A DNA stretch of 40,162 nucleotides from Akkermansiaceae bacterium UBA6138 (GCA_002422425.1 DIVG01000027.1:1-40162), one strand, 5' to 3'. Numbered from the stretch's first letter, positions 17,000 to 25,391 are shown. Made by a program: numbers and translations. Notes: generated by a model not told the origin, from the sequence alone.

Positions 17000-18469
17000 A
17001 TGAAATCGATCGCCTTGCTCCTTCTGCCGGCCCTCCTCACCGTCGCCCTTCATGCCGAAGCGCCCGCCGAGCCGGATTATTACACCATCACCTCCATCCC
17101 TGCTCCGGCAGGCGAAGTAATCGAGGGGGGCGGAATCGAGTTACTCCCCGACGGGCGCGTCGCCGTCTGCACAAGGCGGGGGCAGGTCTGGATGATTGAG
17201 AATGCCTCCGGGTATCCTAACGAAACAGCCAAGTGGACCCTTTTTGCCGAATCCCTTCACGAGCCTCTCGGGCTTGCCTGGCGGGACGGCTGGCTCTACG
17301 TCGTCCAGCGACCCGAAGTGACCCGCCTGCGCGACGAAGACGGCGACGGACGGGCCGACCTTTTTGAAACCGTCAGCGACGGCTGGGGCATCAACGGCGA
17401 CTACCATGAGTATACCTTCGGCTCCCAGTTCGACAGGGAGGGGAACCTCTGGTGTGCTCTCTGTCTCACCGGTTCTTTCACGGCCCAGTCGCTCTATCGG
17501 GGATGGGTCCTGCGGGTCTCGCACGACGGCAACGTCCTTCCCACCGCAAGCGGGGTGCGCTCGCCCGGCGGGGTCGGCTTCAACGCCGTCGGCGATGTCT
17601 TCTACACCGACAACCAGGGTCCTTGGAACGGCTCAAGTTCGCTCAAGTGGATCAAGCCGGGGTCTTTTCAGGGCAATCCCAACGGTAATATTTTTTACGC
17701 TTTTACCGGCAGGGAGGCAGGCGAACGCCCCGTCGATCCGCCCTACACCGAAGAGGGCAGCCGCCTCGTCACCGAACAGGCCAACATCCCGAAACTGGTG
17801 CCTCCGGCCGTCATCCTTCCCCATGCCAGGGTCGGCAACTCCCCTACCGGTATCGTCCCGGACATGAGCAACGGGAAGTTCGGCCCTTTTGCCGGACAAG
17901 TCTTCGTAGGGGAACAGACCCATTCGAAAATTCACCGGGTCTTCCTCGAAAAAGTAAACGGGTCTTATCAGGGCGCCATGTTCCCCTTCCTCGAGGGCTT
18001 CAAGTCGGGAAATATCGCCTTGCGTCTCTCCGACGACGGAGCGCTCTTCACGAGCGGGTCGAACCGCGGCTGGGGCGCGCGCGGCGGCATGCCTTACAAC
18101 TTTGAACGGGTCAACTGGACCGGCAAAGTACCTTTCGAAATCCACGAGATGCGAGCCCTCTCCGACGGCTTCGAACTCACTTTCACGCAGCCGGTCGAAA
18201 AAGCCACCGCCGTGGATGCTTCCTTCAGGATGGAAGCCTACACCTACATTTATCAAAAGGCCTACGGCAGTCCTGAAGTGGATCAGGTCACGCCGAAAGT
18301 GTCGGTCGTCTCCGTTTCGGACGACGGACTCAGCCTCAAATTAAAAATCGATCCCCTCACGAGGGGGCACGTCCACGAGCTCGAATCCGTCGGCTTGAAG
18401 ACCACAGAGGGTGGCCACGGGCTCCTCCATCCCCGTGCCTACTACACCCTTAACGAAATACCGGAGTAA
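17000..18469 (+). CDS. Secreted beta-propeller sugar-dehydrogenase-like protein
   Basis: A 489-aa exported protein; the signal peptide spans about 1-20 (MKSIALLLLPALLTVALHAEA). Repeated propeller blades are visible (GGGIELLPDGRVAVCTRRGQ, PLGLAWRDGWLYVVQ, GGVGFNAVGDVFYTDNQG). An acidic DEDGDGRAD calcium-type loop lies near 113. It resembles the PVC family of PQQ-dependent sugar/sorbosone-dehydrogenase-like propellers, often linked to cytochrome c. The start at 17000 was chosen because the signal peptide begins there; the frame is open to 16763 but that stretch is out-of-frame sequence of the upstream gene. It probably donates electrons to the cytochrome c encoded just upstream. The substrate is unknown, and the cofactor is inferred from the fold. 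Confidence 0.86.
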   Translation: MKSIALLLLPALLTVALHAEAPAEPDYYTITSIPAPAGEVIEGGGIELLPDGRVAVCTRRGQVWMIENASGYPNETAKWTLFAESLHEPLGLAWRDGWLYVVQRPEVTRLRDEDGDGRADLFETVSDGWGINGDYHEYTFGSQFDREGNLWCALCLTGSFTAQSLYRGWVLRVSHDGNVLPTASGVRSPGGVGFNAVGDVFYTDNQGPWNGSSSLKWIKPGSFQGNPNGNIFYAFTGREAGERPVDPPYTEEGSRLVTEQANIPKLVPPAVILPHARVGNSPTGIVPDMSNGKFGPFAGQVFVGEQTHSKIHRVFLEKVNGSYQGAMFPFLEGFKSGNIALRLSDDGALFTSGSNRGWGARGGMPYNFERVNWTGKVPFEIHEMRALSDGFELTFTQPVEKATAVDASFRMEAYTYIYQKAYGSPEVDQVTPKVSVVSVSDDGLSLKLKIDPLTRGHVHELESVGLKTTEGGHGLLHPRAYYTLNEIPE

Positions 18470-18540
18470 AGAAGACCGATTCGCCCCCCGGGTGAGCGTA
18501 AGCGTCGGGCCCGCGAAGCCGGTTCCGAACCACGTGGCCG

Positions 18541-19485
18541 TCAGACAAAACGATCAAATGGATCGGGCAACGGCGCTTCAAACGTGATCGCCCGCCCGCT
18601 GCGCGGATGCTTGAACGTGAGGAGCCGGGCGTGAAGCATGAGACGGTCGACTTTTACTTTTTGTTTTGAAATCTGGCTGTAAACGGGGTCACCGAGGATG
18701 GCGCATCGCAGCGATTCCTTGAGATGGACGCGAATCTGGTGGGTCCGCCCCGTGTGGATGATACAACGCAGGAGAGCCCATGCCCCGGTGCCGTCACGAT
18801 TGAGGACACGGTAGTCGGTCACGGCTTCTTTGCCTGCAGGCGCGGGGACGACGGCCATCTTTTGACGATTGCCGGGGTGACGCCCGATGCGGTTGGAAAT
18901 GGTGCCCTCTTCCGGAGAAGGAATGCTGTCGGTCACGGCGAGGTATTCTTTCCCCGTCTCCCGACCGGAAAACTGGGCGACCAGAGACCGGTAGGCGAGA
19001 TCGCTTTTCGCGGCGACAAGACAGCCGGAAGTGTCCTTATCGAGACGGTGCACAATACCGGGGCGATCGTCACCGGCGAGAGGGCTGAGCTTTCCTCCGC
19101 AGTGATGGAGCAGGGCATTGACGAGGGTGCCGTCGAAATTCCCCGAGGCGGGATGGACGACGAGCCCGTGCGGTTTATCGACAACAATGACATCTTCATC
19201 CTCGTAGAGCACGGAGAGGGCGATGTCCTCGGGAAGCAGTTCGGTCGGGGCGACAGCCGGGAAGACGACCTCAATGCGATCATTTAGCGAGACGGCGTGC
19301 CGGGGTTTCACGGCGCGATCGTTCACGGTGACAAGACCGCTTTTGACAAGATCCTGCAAGGCGGAACGCGAGACCGCGAAACCGGCCCGCTGGAGCGCCT
19401 GGAAAAGAAACTGATCAAGTCGCAACCCGACGTCCCCGGCGAGGATTCCAGGTGAAAAATTTCCGGGTTCGGGCTGTCTCGACAT
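18541..19485 (-). CDS. rluD: RluA-family 23S rRNA pseudouridine synthase (RluD-like)
   Basis: A 314-aa enzyme, counted from the ATG at 19485, that converts uridines to pseudouridine in 23S rRNA. An S4 RNA-binding domain is at about 20-75 (LRLDQFLFQAL...), followed by the synthase domain with the active-site motif HRLDKDTSG (catalytic D149). Conserved blocks VVDKPHGLVVHP, HTGRTHQIRVHL and LMLHARLLTF are present. An upstream in-frame GTG at 19497 would add four residues. The two-domain layout with S4 fits RluD/RluC rather than RluA. The sigma gene lies 39 nt upstream on the same strand, so both may be transcribed together. Exact target positions cannot be told from sequence. Confidence 0.92.
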   Translation of the reverse strand: MSRQPEPGNFSPGILAGDVGLRLDQFLFQALQRAGFAVSRSALQDLVKSGLVTVNDRAVKPRHAVSLNDRIEVVFPAVAPTELLPEDIALSVLYEDEDVIVVDKPHGLVVHPASGNFDGTLVNALLHHCGGKLSPLAGDDRPGIVHRLDKDTSGCLVAAKSDLAYRSLVAQFSGRETGKEYLAVTDSIPSPEEGTISNRIGRHPGNRQKMAVVPAPAGKEAVTDYRVLNRDGTGAWALLRCIIHTGRTHQIRVHLKESLRCAILGDPVYSQISKQKVKVDRLMLHARLLTFKHPRSGRAITFEAPLPDPFDRFV

Positions 19486-19524
19486 GAAAGAATTCACCGC
19501 GACGGGGCGGGACCGGCCATGCCC

Positions 19525-20235
19525 TCAGAGGTCGAGGCCGGCCGCACAGAGCTTCTGGAAATCCTCCCACTCCAGCTTGAGGGTGCTGTCAGCCTCCCGG
19601 ATTCGCTGCATCGTCACCGCCGCGACCTGCTCCCGGGCGGCGGTAAGAGAGCGACTCACGCGGGTCTGATCGCACTGCCACATCCGGGCGATGTTCGCCT
19701 GACTGACCCCGTGCAGATAAGAGAGTTTCATCATCAGCAGCACATCGGGACCGAGGGAATCAAAGGCCTCGCGAATCGCTCGCCCCATCAGTTCGGAGAG
19801 ATCGCTGTCGAGGAGCTCGTCGCCCGGATCCCCCCCGGCAACCCGGTCGAACTGGTCTACCGAGCGGTCATCGTCGTCGTCATAGGAGGGAAGATCGCCG
19901 CGAAACTTATCGCGGCGTTTGAGATCAAGCCAGCGATTCCAGGTGATGCGTATCATCCAGGTCGACAGTGAAGAGCGCCCCTCGAACTTCTCGATAAGAG
20001 GCCTCGTCTGACCATTTTTCCCGGCCCCGAAACACTCCGCGATAATATCCGCAACGAGGTCTTCCGCCTGGAGGCGGTCCACCCCGCGGGACATGAGGAC
20101 ACGCTCAAGCATCGGCTTGTAAGTCCCGTTGAATTCCTTCACGGCGGCGACTTCGCCACTTAAGGCCCGGTCCGCGAGATCGAGGTCCTCCGCGTAGCGC
20201 AGGGGTTTCACTTCAGAGAGGGGGCCATTCATCAT
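19525..20235 (-). CDS. ECF-type RNA polymerase sigma factor
   Basis: A 236-aa sigma-70 family protein. Region 2 spans about 22-112 (AVKEFNGTYKPMLERVL, EDLVADIIAECF, RSSLSTWMIRITWNRWLDLKRR). An acidic linker (SYDDDDDRSVDQFD) follows near 117-130. Region 4 is at about 145-205 (ELMGRAIREAFDSLGPDVLLMMKLSYLHGVSQANIARMWQCDQTRVSRSLTAAREQV) with a helix-turn-helix. No sigma 3 domain and no signal. A C-terminal tail of about 30 residues follows region 4. No anti-sigma gene is adjacent. The promoter-like sequence at 20241-20271 puts the transcription start very near the ATG, suggesting a leaderless mRNA. The regulon is unknown. Confidence 0.85.
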   Translation of the reverse strand: MMNGPLSEVKPLRYAEDLDLADRALSGEVAAVKEFNGTYKPMLERVLMSRGVDRLQAEDLVADIIAECFGAGKNGQTRPLIEKFEGRSSLSTWMIRITWNRWLDLKRRDKFRGDLPSYDDDDDRSVDQFDRVAGGDPGDELLDSDLSELMGRAIREAFDSLGPDVLLMMKLSYLHGVSQANIARMWQCDQTRVSRSLTAAREQVAAVTMQRIREADSTLKLEWEDFQKLCAAGLDL

Positions 20236-20240
20236 GCCGG

Positions 20241-20271
20241 ATTATCTAACAACAGGGAAGCGAATGATCAA
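20241..20271 (-). promoter_or_regulatory. Promoter with near-leaderless start for the sigma gene
   Basis: On the - strand, TTGATC (20271-20266) and TAGATA (20248-20243, part of TAGATAAT) are separated by 17 nt. Transcription would begin at or within a few bases of the ATG at 20235. No ribosome-binding site fits between them. Confidence 0.45.
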
Positions 20272-20322
20272 CTCTTAGTAATGGGGCCCCGGTCTTCACC
20301 TGCCCCGCTCCGGGGAGGTATC

Positions 20323-21006
20323 TCAAACCCGCACATCCTCGATGACTTCACCATCCTGGAGATGAATACGGCGATCAACCCGATCAAGCAGCCGGTCATC
20401 GTGGGTCGAAAAAACAAAGGCGGCACCGCGATCCTGATTGATCTTTCTCATCAGATCGATAATCAGATTTGCGTTCCGCGTATCAAGATTGGCGGTTGGT
20501 TCGTCGGCGATGACGAGTGCCGGATCGGTCACGAGAGCGCGGGCAACGGCGACGCGCTGCTGCTGTCCCCCGCTCATTTTCTGGGGGCGGTGATCCATCC
20601 GGTCGCTCAACTCAACCTCGACGAGAAGAGCCTCGGCGCGAAGCGACGCTTCTTTTTTCGAAACGCCGCAAAGCTGGAGCGGCAACATCACGTTCTCGAG
20701 AGCGGTGAGCACCGGGATAAGATTGAAGTTCTGAAAGACAAAACCAATCGAAGAGTTCCGCAATTCACTACGACGGGCATCACTCAGACCCGAAGCCACC
20801 TGCCCGCCTACGATGACCTCGCCCGATGTCGGCACGTCGAGCAGGCCGATCAGATTGCAGAGGGTAGACTTTCCCGACCCCGAAGGCCCCCACACCGCGA
20901 TGAACTCGTGCTCTTCGATCTCAAGGCTCACCTCGCGAAGGGCGTGGACTTCGGTGTCTCCGAAGTGATACGTTTTTCTGAGGAGCTGAGTTTGGGCAAC
21001 TTTCAT
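20323..21006 (-). CDS. ABC transporter ATP-binding protein (LolD/MacB type)
   Basis: A 227-aa ATPase with all nucleotide-binding motifs: Walker A GPSGSGKS at 40-47, Q-loop Q92, signature MSGGQQQR at 144-151, Walker B ALVIADEP at 163-170, and H-loop H202. Sequence and length fit the LolD/MacB subfamily, which powers lipoprotein release or export from the inner membrane. No permease gene is adjacent in this window, so it is an orphan here and must pair with a membrane protein encoded elsewhere. It is divergently oriented from the glycosyltransferase, sharing a 61-nt region with an inverted repeat at 21013-21037. Confidence 0.92.
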   Translation of the reverse strand: MKVAQTQLLRKTYHFGDTEVHALREVSLEIEEHEFIAVWGPSGSGKSTLCNLIGLLDVPTSGEVIVGGQVASGLSDARRSELRNSSIGFVFQNFNLIPVLTALENVMLPLQLCGVSKKEASLRAEALLVEVELSDRMDHRPQKMSGGQQQRVAVARALVTDPALVIADEPTANLDTRNANLIIDLMRKINQDRGAAFVFSTHDDRLLDRVDRRIHLQDGEVIEDVRV

Positions 21007-21012
21007 ACGCGC

Positions 21013-21037
21013 AGACTGCCGATATTACTTGCAGTCT
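21013..21037. promoter_or_regulatory. Inverted repeat in the divergent ABC/glycosyltransferase region
   Basis: Perfect 7-bp arms AGACTGC (21013-21019) and GCAGTCT (21031-21037) around an 11-nt AT-rich spacer. It lies 7 nt upstream of the ABC gene start and 31 nt upstream of the glycosyltransferase start. Size and position fit a dimeric repressor or activator site controlling both genes; no regulator gene is adjacent. Confidence 0.45.
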
Positions 21038-21067
21038 AATCACCTGAGCTCAATTTGCACGGGTTAA

Positions 21068-23242
21068 ATGATGGAACGCATTTTGTTGATCTTCTGGGGC
21101 GTCTGGCTGCTGCTGATTCTGACCGCAGCCGCTCGTGTTTTCGGATTCAACATCGCCCGTCGTCTCCAGGAAAAACGCTGGAGAAATAGCACCCGCCCCC
21201 ATCGGCCCGTCGCCTTGATCGTGGCAGTGAAAGGCTTCGACCTTCACTCCACGCCGCGCTTTTTTGACTCGATTTTTGCCCAGGACTACCCGGACTACCG
21301 GGTCATCGTCGCTTTCGAATCGTGGGATGACCCCGTCGCCCGCTGGCTCGGCGAGCACCTTGAGGCCGGACCGCGCGATCCGGTCTGGACCCATCCTGAA
21401 GGCGACGACGGCCTCCGGAGCGTGACTCTCGTCTGTGCCGGTCTCGCCGAAAACGAAGGACAAAAAGTCCACAATCAGATCGCCGCTTTCCGCGACCTCA
21501 CCGGTAACGATGCCGTTATCGCCTTCGCCGATGCCGACATCGCCTGCGGTCCCGACTGGCTTTCGAGGCTCGTCGCGCCCGTCAATGAGGGCACCCACCC
21601 GCTCTCCACCACCTATCGATGGCTCGTTCCGAAGCGACCGACGCTCCCGAATCAGCTCGCGAGTGTCATCAATGCTTCGATCACCACTCAGGGTGGCAGT
21701 GAAATCACGAATGTCCTCTGGGGCGGCTCAATGGCGATTTCCCGCCCGGTCTTCGACTCGCTGAATGTCCCCGTCCTTTTCGCGGGGTCACTCAATGACG
21801 ACCTTAGACTCTCCAAAGCGGCCCGCGCGGCGGGAAACCGCATAGCCTTTGTCCGCTCGCTCGTCCTTCCGACAATGGTGGATTTCACCTGGAGAGGGCT
21901 CTTCGAATTTGTCAAACGCCAGTATACGCAGGTGAAGTATTTCAGCCCGATTCTCTACACAGGGATCAACATCGTTCTAGGCTTCTACGTCCTTGGCGCC
22001 CTCAGTATCGTGGCGGCACTGGTCTACGGCTACTTTTATGCCTGGGTTCCGGTGGCGGCCGCCTACGTCATCGACCAGTTCCGCGCGCTCGCCCGGCAGC
22101 AGGTCTATCTCTCGCTTTTTTCCGAAAACGCCATCAGGCAGAAGCTCTTCGCGGCCGGATGGCTTGAGCACATGCTGACGCCCCTCTGGATCGGGCTGCA
22201 CTGGCTCCTCCTCGCCACCACCTGGAGGCAAAATAAACTGACCTGGGCGGGAGTGCGCTACCAGATCGACGGCGTCAACAAAACCCGAGTCCTCAGCCGG
22301 CCCGCCGGAGCGGCCAAACTCCCTGCCGGTGCCCCCGGACTGGCGATGCTCGGGGCCCTCAGCGACCGGAAACGACGCCACACCAGCCTCTCGCCCGCCG
22401 CTGCGGAGAGGGAAAAGCCGGTTACCCTTACCGTGGCTGATGACCCGTCCGCCGGGGTAACACTCACCCCGGCCGGTAAATCGACCGCGGCAGAGGCCGG
22501 ATCGACCCGTCCGACCGGATCCTTTCTCACGGTGAAGGCGACCGTCCCGCACCCGGGGGGCCCCGGCGCGGTAATACCTCTCACGACAACTTTTTACGAC
22601 CGCCCCCTCAGATACCTCAAGATCGAAAAAGCGTCCGGTCGCGGGGCCTTCTCGGCGGTGGAAGCCGCTCTTACGAGGACGCGTGTCCGGACCATGACGC
22701 GCTACGCGGTCAGGTCAGTGTCGGATCAAAAGCCGACGGTGGCCGCTGAAAGACTCCTGCGGCACCCCTTCCCGGGACCCGCGACGGCGAAGGTGCTTTC
22801 TTCGGCGGAAATCGTTCTCACCAAAACACGTCTTGAGGAGGCCTCCCATCCCTCGAAAGTGAGAACCGCCCGAAACTCGAACGAAGCCGTAAGAGCTCGA
22901 GCCGCCCTTTCCTTTGAGAAGACAAGGGTGCGTCCCTCCAGGACTTTCCCGGTCCTTGCGATTCATCCGGCGGCCGCCACCACCGTATCCTGTTCCACTT
23001 CGGCTCCCGCGCCTGAAGCAAAAGCCTTGGTCTCGCGACCGGTTGCTCCGGCTGCTCCGATTGCTCCGGACGGACCTGCCCGCTCCATCGCCGCCCGTCG
23101 CGGCCACGCGGCGGGGAGCCGCCGCCACCATGAAGGGTCACCCGGGCCGGCACTCTCTTCGAGGGTGCTGCAGGCGAGCCGGGCGGTAAACAGCCGCCCC
23201 CCCGTCAGACCCGGAAACCGGAGGTCTTCCGGGCGGCACTGA
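21068..23242 (+). CDS. Membrane glycosyltransferase (GT2/ceramide-glucosyltransferase-like) with long basic C-terminal tail
   Basis: A 724-aa protein. Residue 3-22 is a membrane anchor. The GT-A catalytic domain spans about 45-300, with donor-binding DAD at 155-157 (IAFADADIACGPDWL), an LWGGSMAISRPVF acceptor-side block, a DDLRLSKAARAAG block, and a KRQYTQVKYF motif near 282-291. Three or so C-terminal membrane segments follow (about 298-395). Residues from about 400 to 724 are a tail rich in Ala, Arg, Ser, Pro and Thr with no recognisable domain and four K/R-T-R-V/L motifs. The catalytic part resembles GT21 enzymes that glycosylate lipids. The tail is unusual and may be disordered. The start with MMERILL has two adjacent ATG codons; the first was kept. 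Confidence 0.85.
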   Translation: MMERILLIFWGVWLLLILTAAARVFGFNIARRLQEKRWRNSTRPHRPVALIVAVKGFDLHSTPRFFDSIFAQDYPDYRVIVAFESWDDPVARWLGEHLEAGPRDPVWTHPEGDDGLRSVTLVCAGLAENEGQKVHNQIAAFRDLTGNDAVIAFADADIACGPDWLSRLVAPVNEGTHPLSTTYRWLVPKRPTLPNQLASVINASITTQGGSEITNVLWGGSMAISRPVFDSLNVPVLFAGSLNDDLRLSKAARAAGNRIAFVRSLVLPTMVDFTWRGLFEFVKRQYTQVKYFSPILYTGINIVLGFYVLGALSIVAALVYGYFYAWVPVAAAYVIDQFRALARQQVYLSLFSENAIRQKLFAAGWLEHMLTPLWIGLHWLLLATTWRQNKLTWAGVRYQIDGVNKTRVLSRPAGAAKLPAGAPGLAMLGALSDRKRRHTSLSPAAAEREKPVTLTVADDPSAGVTLTPAGKSTAAEAGSTRPTGSFLTVKATVPHPGGPGAVIPLTTTFYDRPLRYLKIEKASGRGAFSAVEAALTRTRVRTMTRYAVRSVSDQKPTVAAERLLRHPFPGPATAKVLSSAEIVLTKTRLEEASHPSKVRTARNSNEAVRARAALSFEKTRVRPSRTFPVLAIHPAAATTVSCSTSAPAPEAKALVSRPVAPAAPIAPDGPARSIAARRGHAAGSRRHHEGSPGPALSSRVLQASRAVNSRPPVRPGNRRSSGRH

Positions 23243-23282
23243 TCCCCCCGGAGCGACGATCACCGTTATTGTGTAAACTGCC

Positions 23283-23633
23283 ATGCCTGAAGAATTTAGC
23301 TTTATCGACCGTTGCGCCCTCGTGGTGCGACCGACATGGAAATTTGTCGAGTGGCTGAATCAGCTCGACACTGATCCAATCGAGGACGAGGCATCGGTCT
23401 ACATCAGCACCGTCTACCTCGTTGAAGAAGTGGACCGCATGGACGCGCTCGGAACTGCCGCACTCCTCGATGCCCATTTCCCGAGCATCGCGGCGAATGA
23501 GTTCGAAGCCTGGTGGACGGAGCCGAACGACTGGCCGCCGATCCGGACGATAAACGAGTTTTTTCAATACTTTGAGGTCCTCGCGTCCGAGACCGTCGTC
23601 GATCTCCTCAGCGACGAAAGTTACGACAACTAA
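23283..23633 (+). CDS. Conserved small acidic protein of unknown function
   Basis: A 116-aa soluble acidic protein: VVRPTWKFVEWLNQLD near the start, VYISTVYLVEEVD in the middle, and NEFEAWWTEPNDWPPIRTINEFFQYFEV towards the end. The pattern (rP-x-x-x-F-x-x-W-l-N, vYL-ve, E-x-x-W-x-x-D/E-x-x-x-W-P) matches, from memory, short uncharacterised proteins in Bacteroidota and Verrucomicrobiota. No catalytic motif is evident. It lies 40 nt after the glycosyltransferase and 137 nt before the kinase-like unknown gene, all on the + strand. Confidence 0.8.
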   Translation: MPEEFSFIDRCALVVRPTWKFVEWLNQLDTDPIEDEASVYISTVYLVEEVDRMDALGTAALLDAHFPSIAANEFEAWWTEPNDWPPIRTINEFFQYFEVLASETVVDLLSDESYDN

Positions 23634-23770
23634 CCCGATCAGAGCCCCACGCCCCTTTCCGGTCAGCCGGAACCCGGTTTGGCAAAGCCTGGTCGGTTTC
23701 TTTCTTCCCATTCCGGTTTTCCAAATTCCTTTTCAGGGCAATAATCCCTAACTTCGATCCCGATAGAACC

Positions 23771-24799
23771 GTGAACATCAATCTCAAGCGCAAGAAGTTC
23801 TACCCGGTGAGCCGGGGCTTGAGCCACTACCTGACCCAATACCGTCGGGCCCTTGAGATTCCCCCGCTCTATGAAGAGCTGCATCGTTTCTCGAAGCTTT
23901 ATCCGCTCTTCGACCGGGACGGCAACGACACGCTCTGGAAGACCGCCTTTTACGACCCGGCAATCCGCGCGGCACTCGGCCCTAAACTGATCCAGATTTA
24001 CTCATTGCTGAAGACAAATGACTTTCGCTCCCGCGAGCACCTCATCCTTGACCGGGTGGACTTCTGCGAATTCGGCAATTCGCGTCCTTTCCGGATTCGA
24101 ATCGTCAATCAATTCAACGACAACTACGACCACTTTTATGTAAAGATCGCCGACTCATCGCGCATCTACGGTCTGGAACTTGAGCATGTCCTTTCCCCCA
24201 ACCGGATTAACTATCTCGTCAACGGGAACACTCTGATCGAAGAGCACATCGCCGGGGTCCCGGGCGATACCTTTATCCGGGAGTATTTCGAGCGCCCCGA
24301 AACAAATCCGGTGCGGGTTGCCAAGGAGTTCGTTAAATTCAACGAGCGCAGCTTCGTGCGGCTCCTCGGGGACATGCGCAGCTACAACTACGTCGTCGAT
24401 ATCACGCCCGACTTCGAGGACGCGCAATATCGGGTAAGAGCGATCGACTTCGACCAGCAAAGCTACGAAGGCAGCAAAGAGATGTATCTACCGCAGACCT
24501 TTCTCGAAAATGCCCTCGTCGTGGAGCTGTGCACCACCCGCCTCAACTACCAGACGATGCGCCAGTATCAGGACGAGGAACGAACCCTCATCGAACGTCG
24601 CTCCCAGATCGCGCACATTCGTCTCGACGAACTCTGGAAGGCCATGTGCCCTGATGAAATCGCGCCCGAAGACCACGTCCTGAAGCTCCGCGAAGGGCTC
24701 AACGGCTACCACGAAACTTCCGCCTTTTCGGGCTGCGAGACGATGGGGCAACTCGTGCGCATGAATCTCGACGTCTCCCTCGCCAAAACCAATACCTGA
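23771..24799 (+). CDS. Conserved protein of unknown function with kinase-like motifs
   Basis: A 342-aa soluble protein starting at GTG 23771. I do not know a named family. Two segments recall the catalytic core of kinase-like folds: RSYNYVVDITPD at about 203-214 (position of the catalytic loop) and RAIDFDQQSYEG at about 221-232 (position of the metal-binding D-F-D/G). An earlier block (YVKIADSSRIYGLELE, then LIEEHIAGVPGD) could be the ATP-binding side. From memory, very similar proteins occur in Bacteroidota, and strong conservation of the middle region suggests an enzyme. It ends in TGATG, overlapping the methyltransferase start by one base. Kinase activity is an inference. Confidence 0.78.
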   Translation: MNINLKRKKFYPVSRGLSHYLTQYRRALEIPPLYEELHRFSKLYPLFDRDGNDTLWKTAFYDPAIRAALGPKLIQIYSLLKTNDFRSREHLILDRVDFCEFGNSRPFRIRIVNQFNDNYDHFYVKIADSSRIYGLELEHVLSPNRINYLVNGNTLIEEHIAGVPGDTFIREYFERPETNPVRVAKEFVKFNERSFVRLLGDMRSYNYVVDITPDFEDAQYRVRAIDFDQQSYEGSKEMYLPQTFLENALVVELCTTRLNYQTMRQYQDEERTLIERRSQIAHIRLDELWKAMCPDEIAPEDHVLKLREGLNGYHETSAFSGCETMGQLVRMNLDVSLAKTNT

Positions 24800-25377
24800 T
24801 GTCCCACCACGCCCAGTTTCTCAAAGCCTTTTTCCGTAACTCCGGCCGGATCGGTGCGATCGCCCCGAGCTCTGACCTGCTCGCCGGGCTCATGACCGAC
24901 TGGCTCGACTGGGACTCGCTCGGTTGTGTCGTCGAATACGGCCCCGGAACCGGCGTCTTCACCGAGGCCGTCGCGAGGCGCCTGCGTGGAGAAACCCGCT
25001 TTCTTGCGGTAGAACGCGATCCCGAACTGGCCGCGATCTGCCGCAGTCGCTGTCCCGGGATCGAGGTGGTGGAAGACTGTGTCAGCCGTGTCCCCGAACT
25101 CTGTCGCGAACGCGACATCACGCAAGTCGATGCCATCATCTGCGGCCTGCCCTGGGCCGCCTTTTCACCCGGGTTGCAGGACCAGCTTCTCGAGGCGATG
25201 TTCGAGGTGCTTCCTCCCGGAGGAAAATTCGCCACTTTCGCCTACTGGCAGGGGCTCGCCCTCCCGGCCGGACAACGCTTCCGGAGTTTCCTCAAGTCGA
25301 ACTTCTCTTCTGTCACCAGAAGCAACACGGCCTGGCGAAACCTGCCGCCCGCTTTTGTCTATCAGTGCGAGCGTTGA
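24799..25377 (+). CDS. Phospholipid N-methyltransferase-like SAM-dependent enzyme (PmtA type)
   Basis: A 192-aa class I methyltransferase. The N-terminal FLKAFFRNSGRIGAIAPSS block is typical of bacterial PmtA-like enzymes. The SAM motif VVEYGPGTGVFT is at 44-55, motif II AVERDPEL near 74-81, and DAIICGLPWAAF near 113-124. Such enzymes methylate phosphatidylethanolamine towards phosphatidylcholine at the inner membrane, but the family also includes rRNA-adenine-dimethylase-related members with other substrates. It is coupled by a one-base overlap to the kinase-like unknown gene. Together with the upstream membrane glycosyltransferase, the local theme may be envelope lipids (inference). Confidence 0.83.
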   Translation: MSHHAQFLKAFFRNSGRIGAIAPSSDLLAGLMTDWLDWDSLGCVVEYGPGTGVFTEAVARRLRGETRFLAVERDPELAAICRSRCPGIEVVEDCVSRVPELCRERDITQVDAIICGLPWAAFSPGLQDQLLEAMFEVLPPGGKFATFAYWQGLALPAGQRFRSFLKSNFSSVTRSNTAWRNLPPAFVYQCER

Positions 25378-25391
25378 GGAGAGACGTCCGG

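Noticed and set aside
20287..20315. CCCCGG...CCGGGG stem after the ABC ATPase gene as a terminator
   Set aside because: No T-run follows on the - strand, and six GC pairs with a 17-nt loop are expected by chance in this composition.
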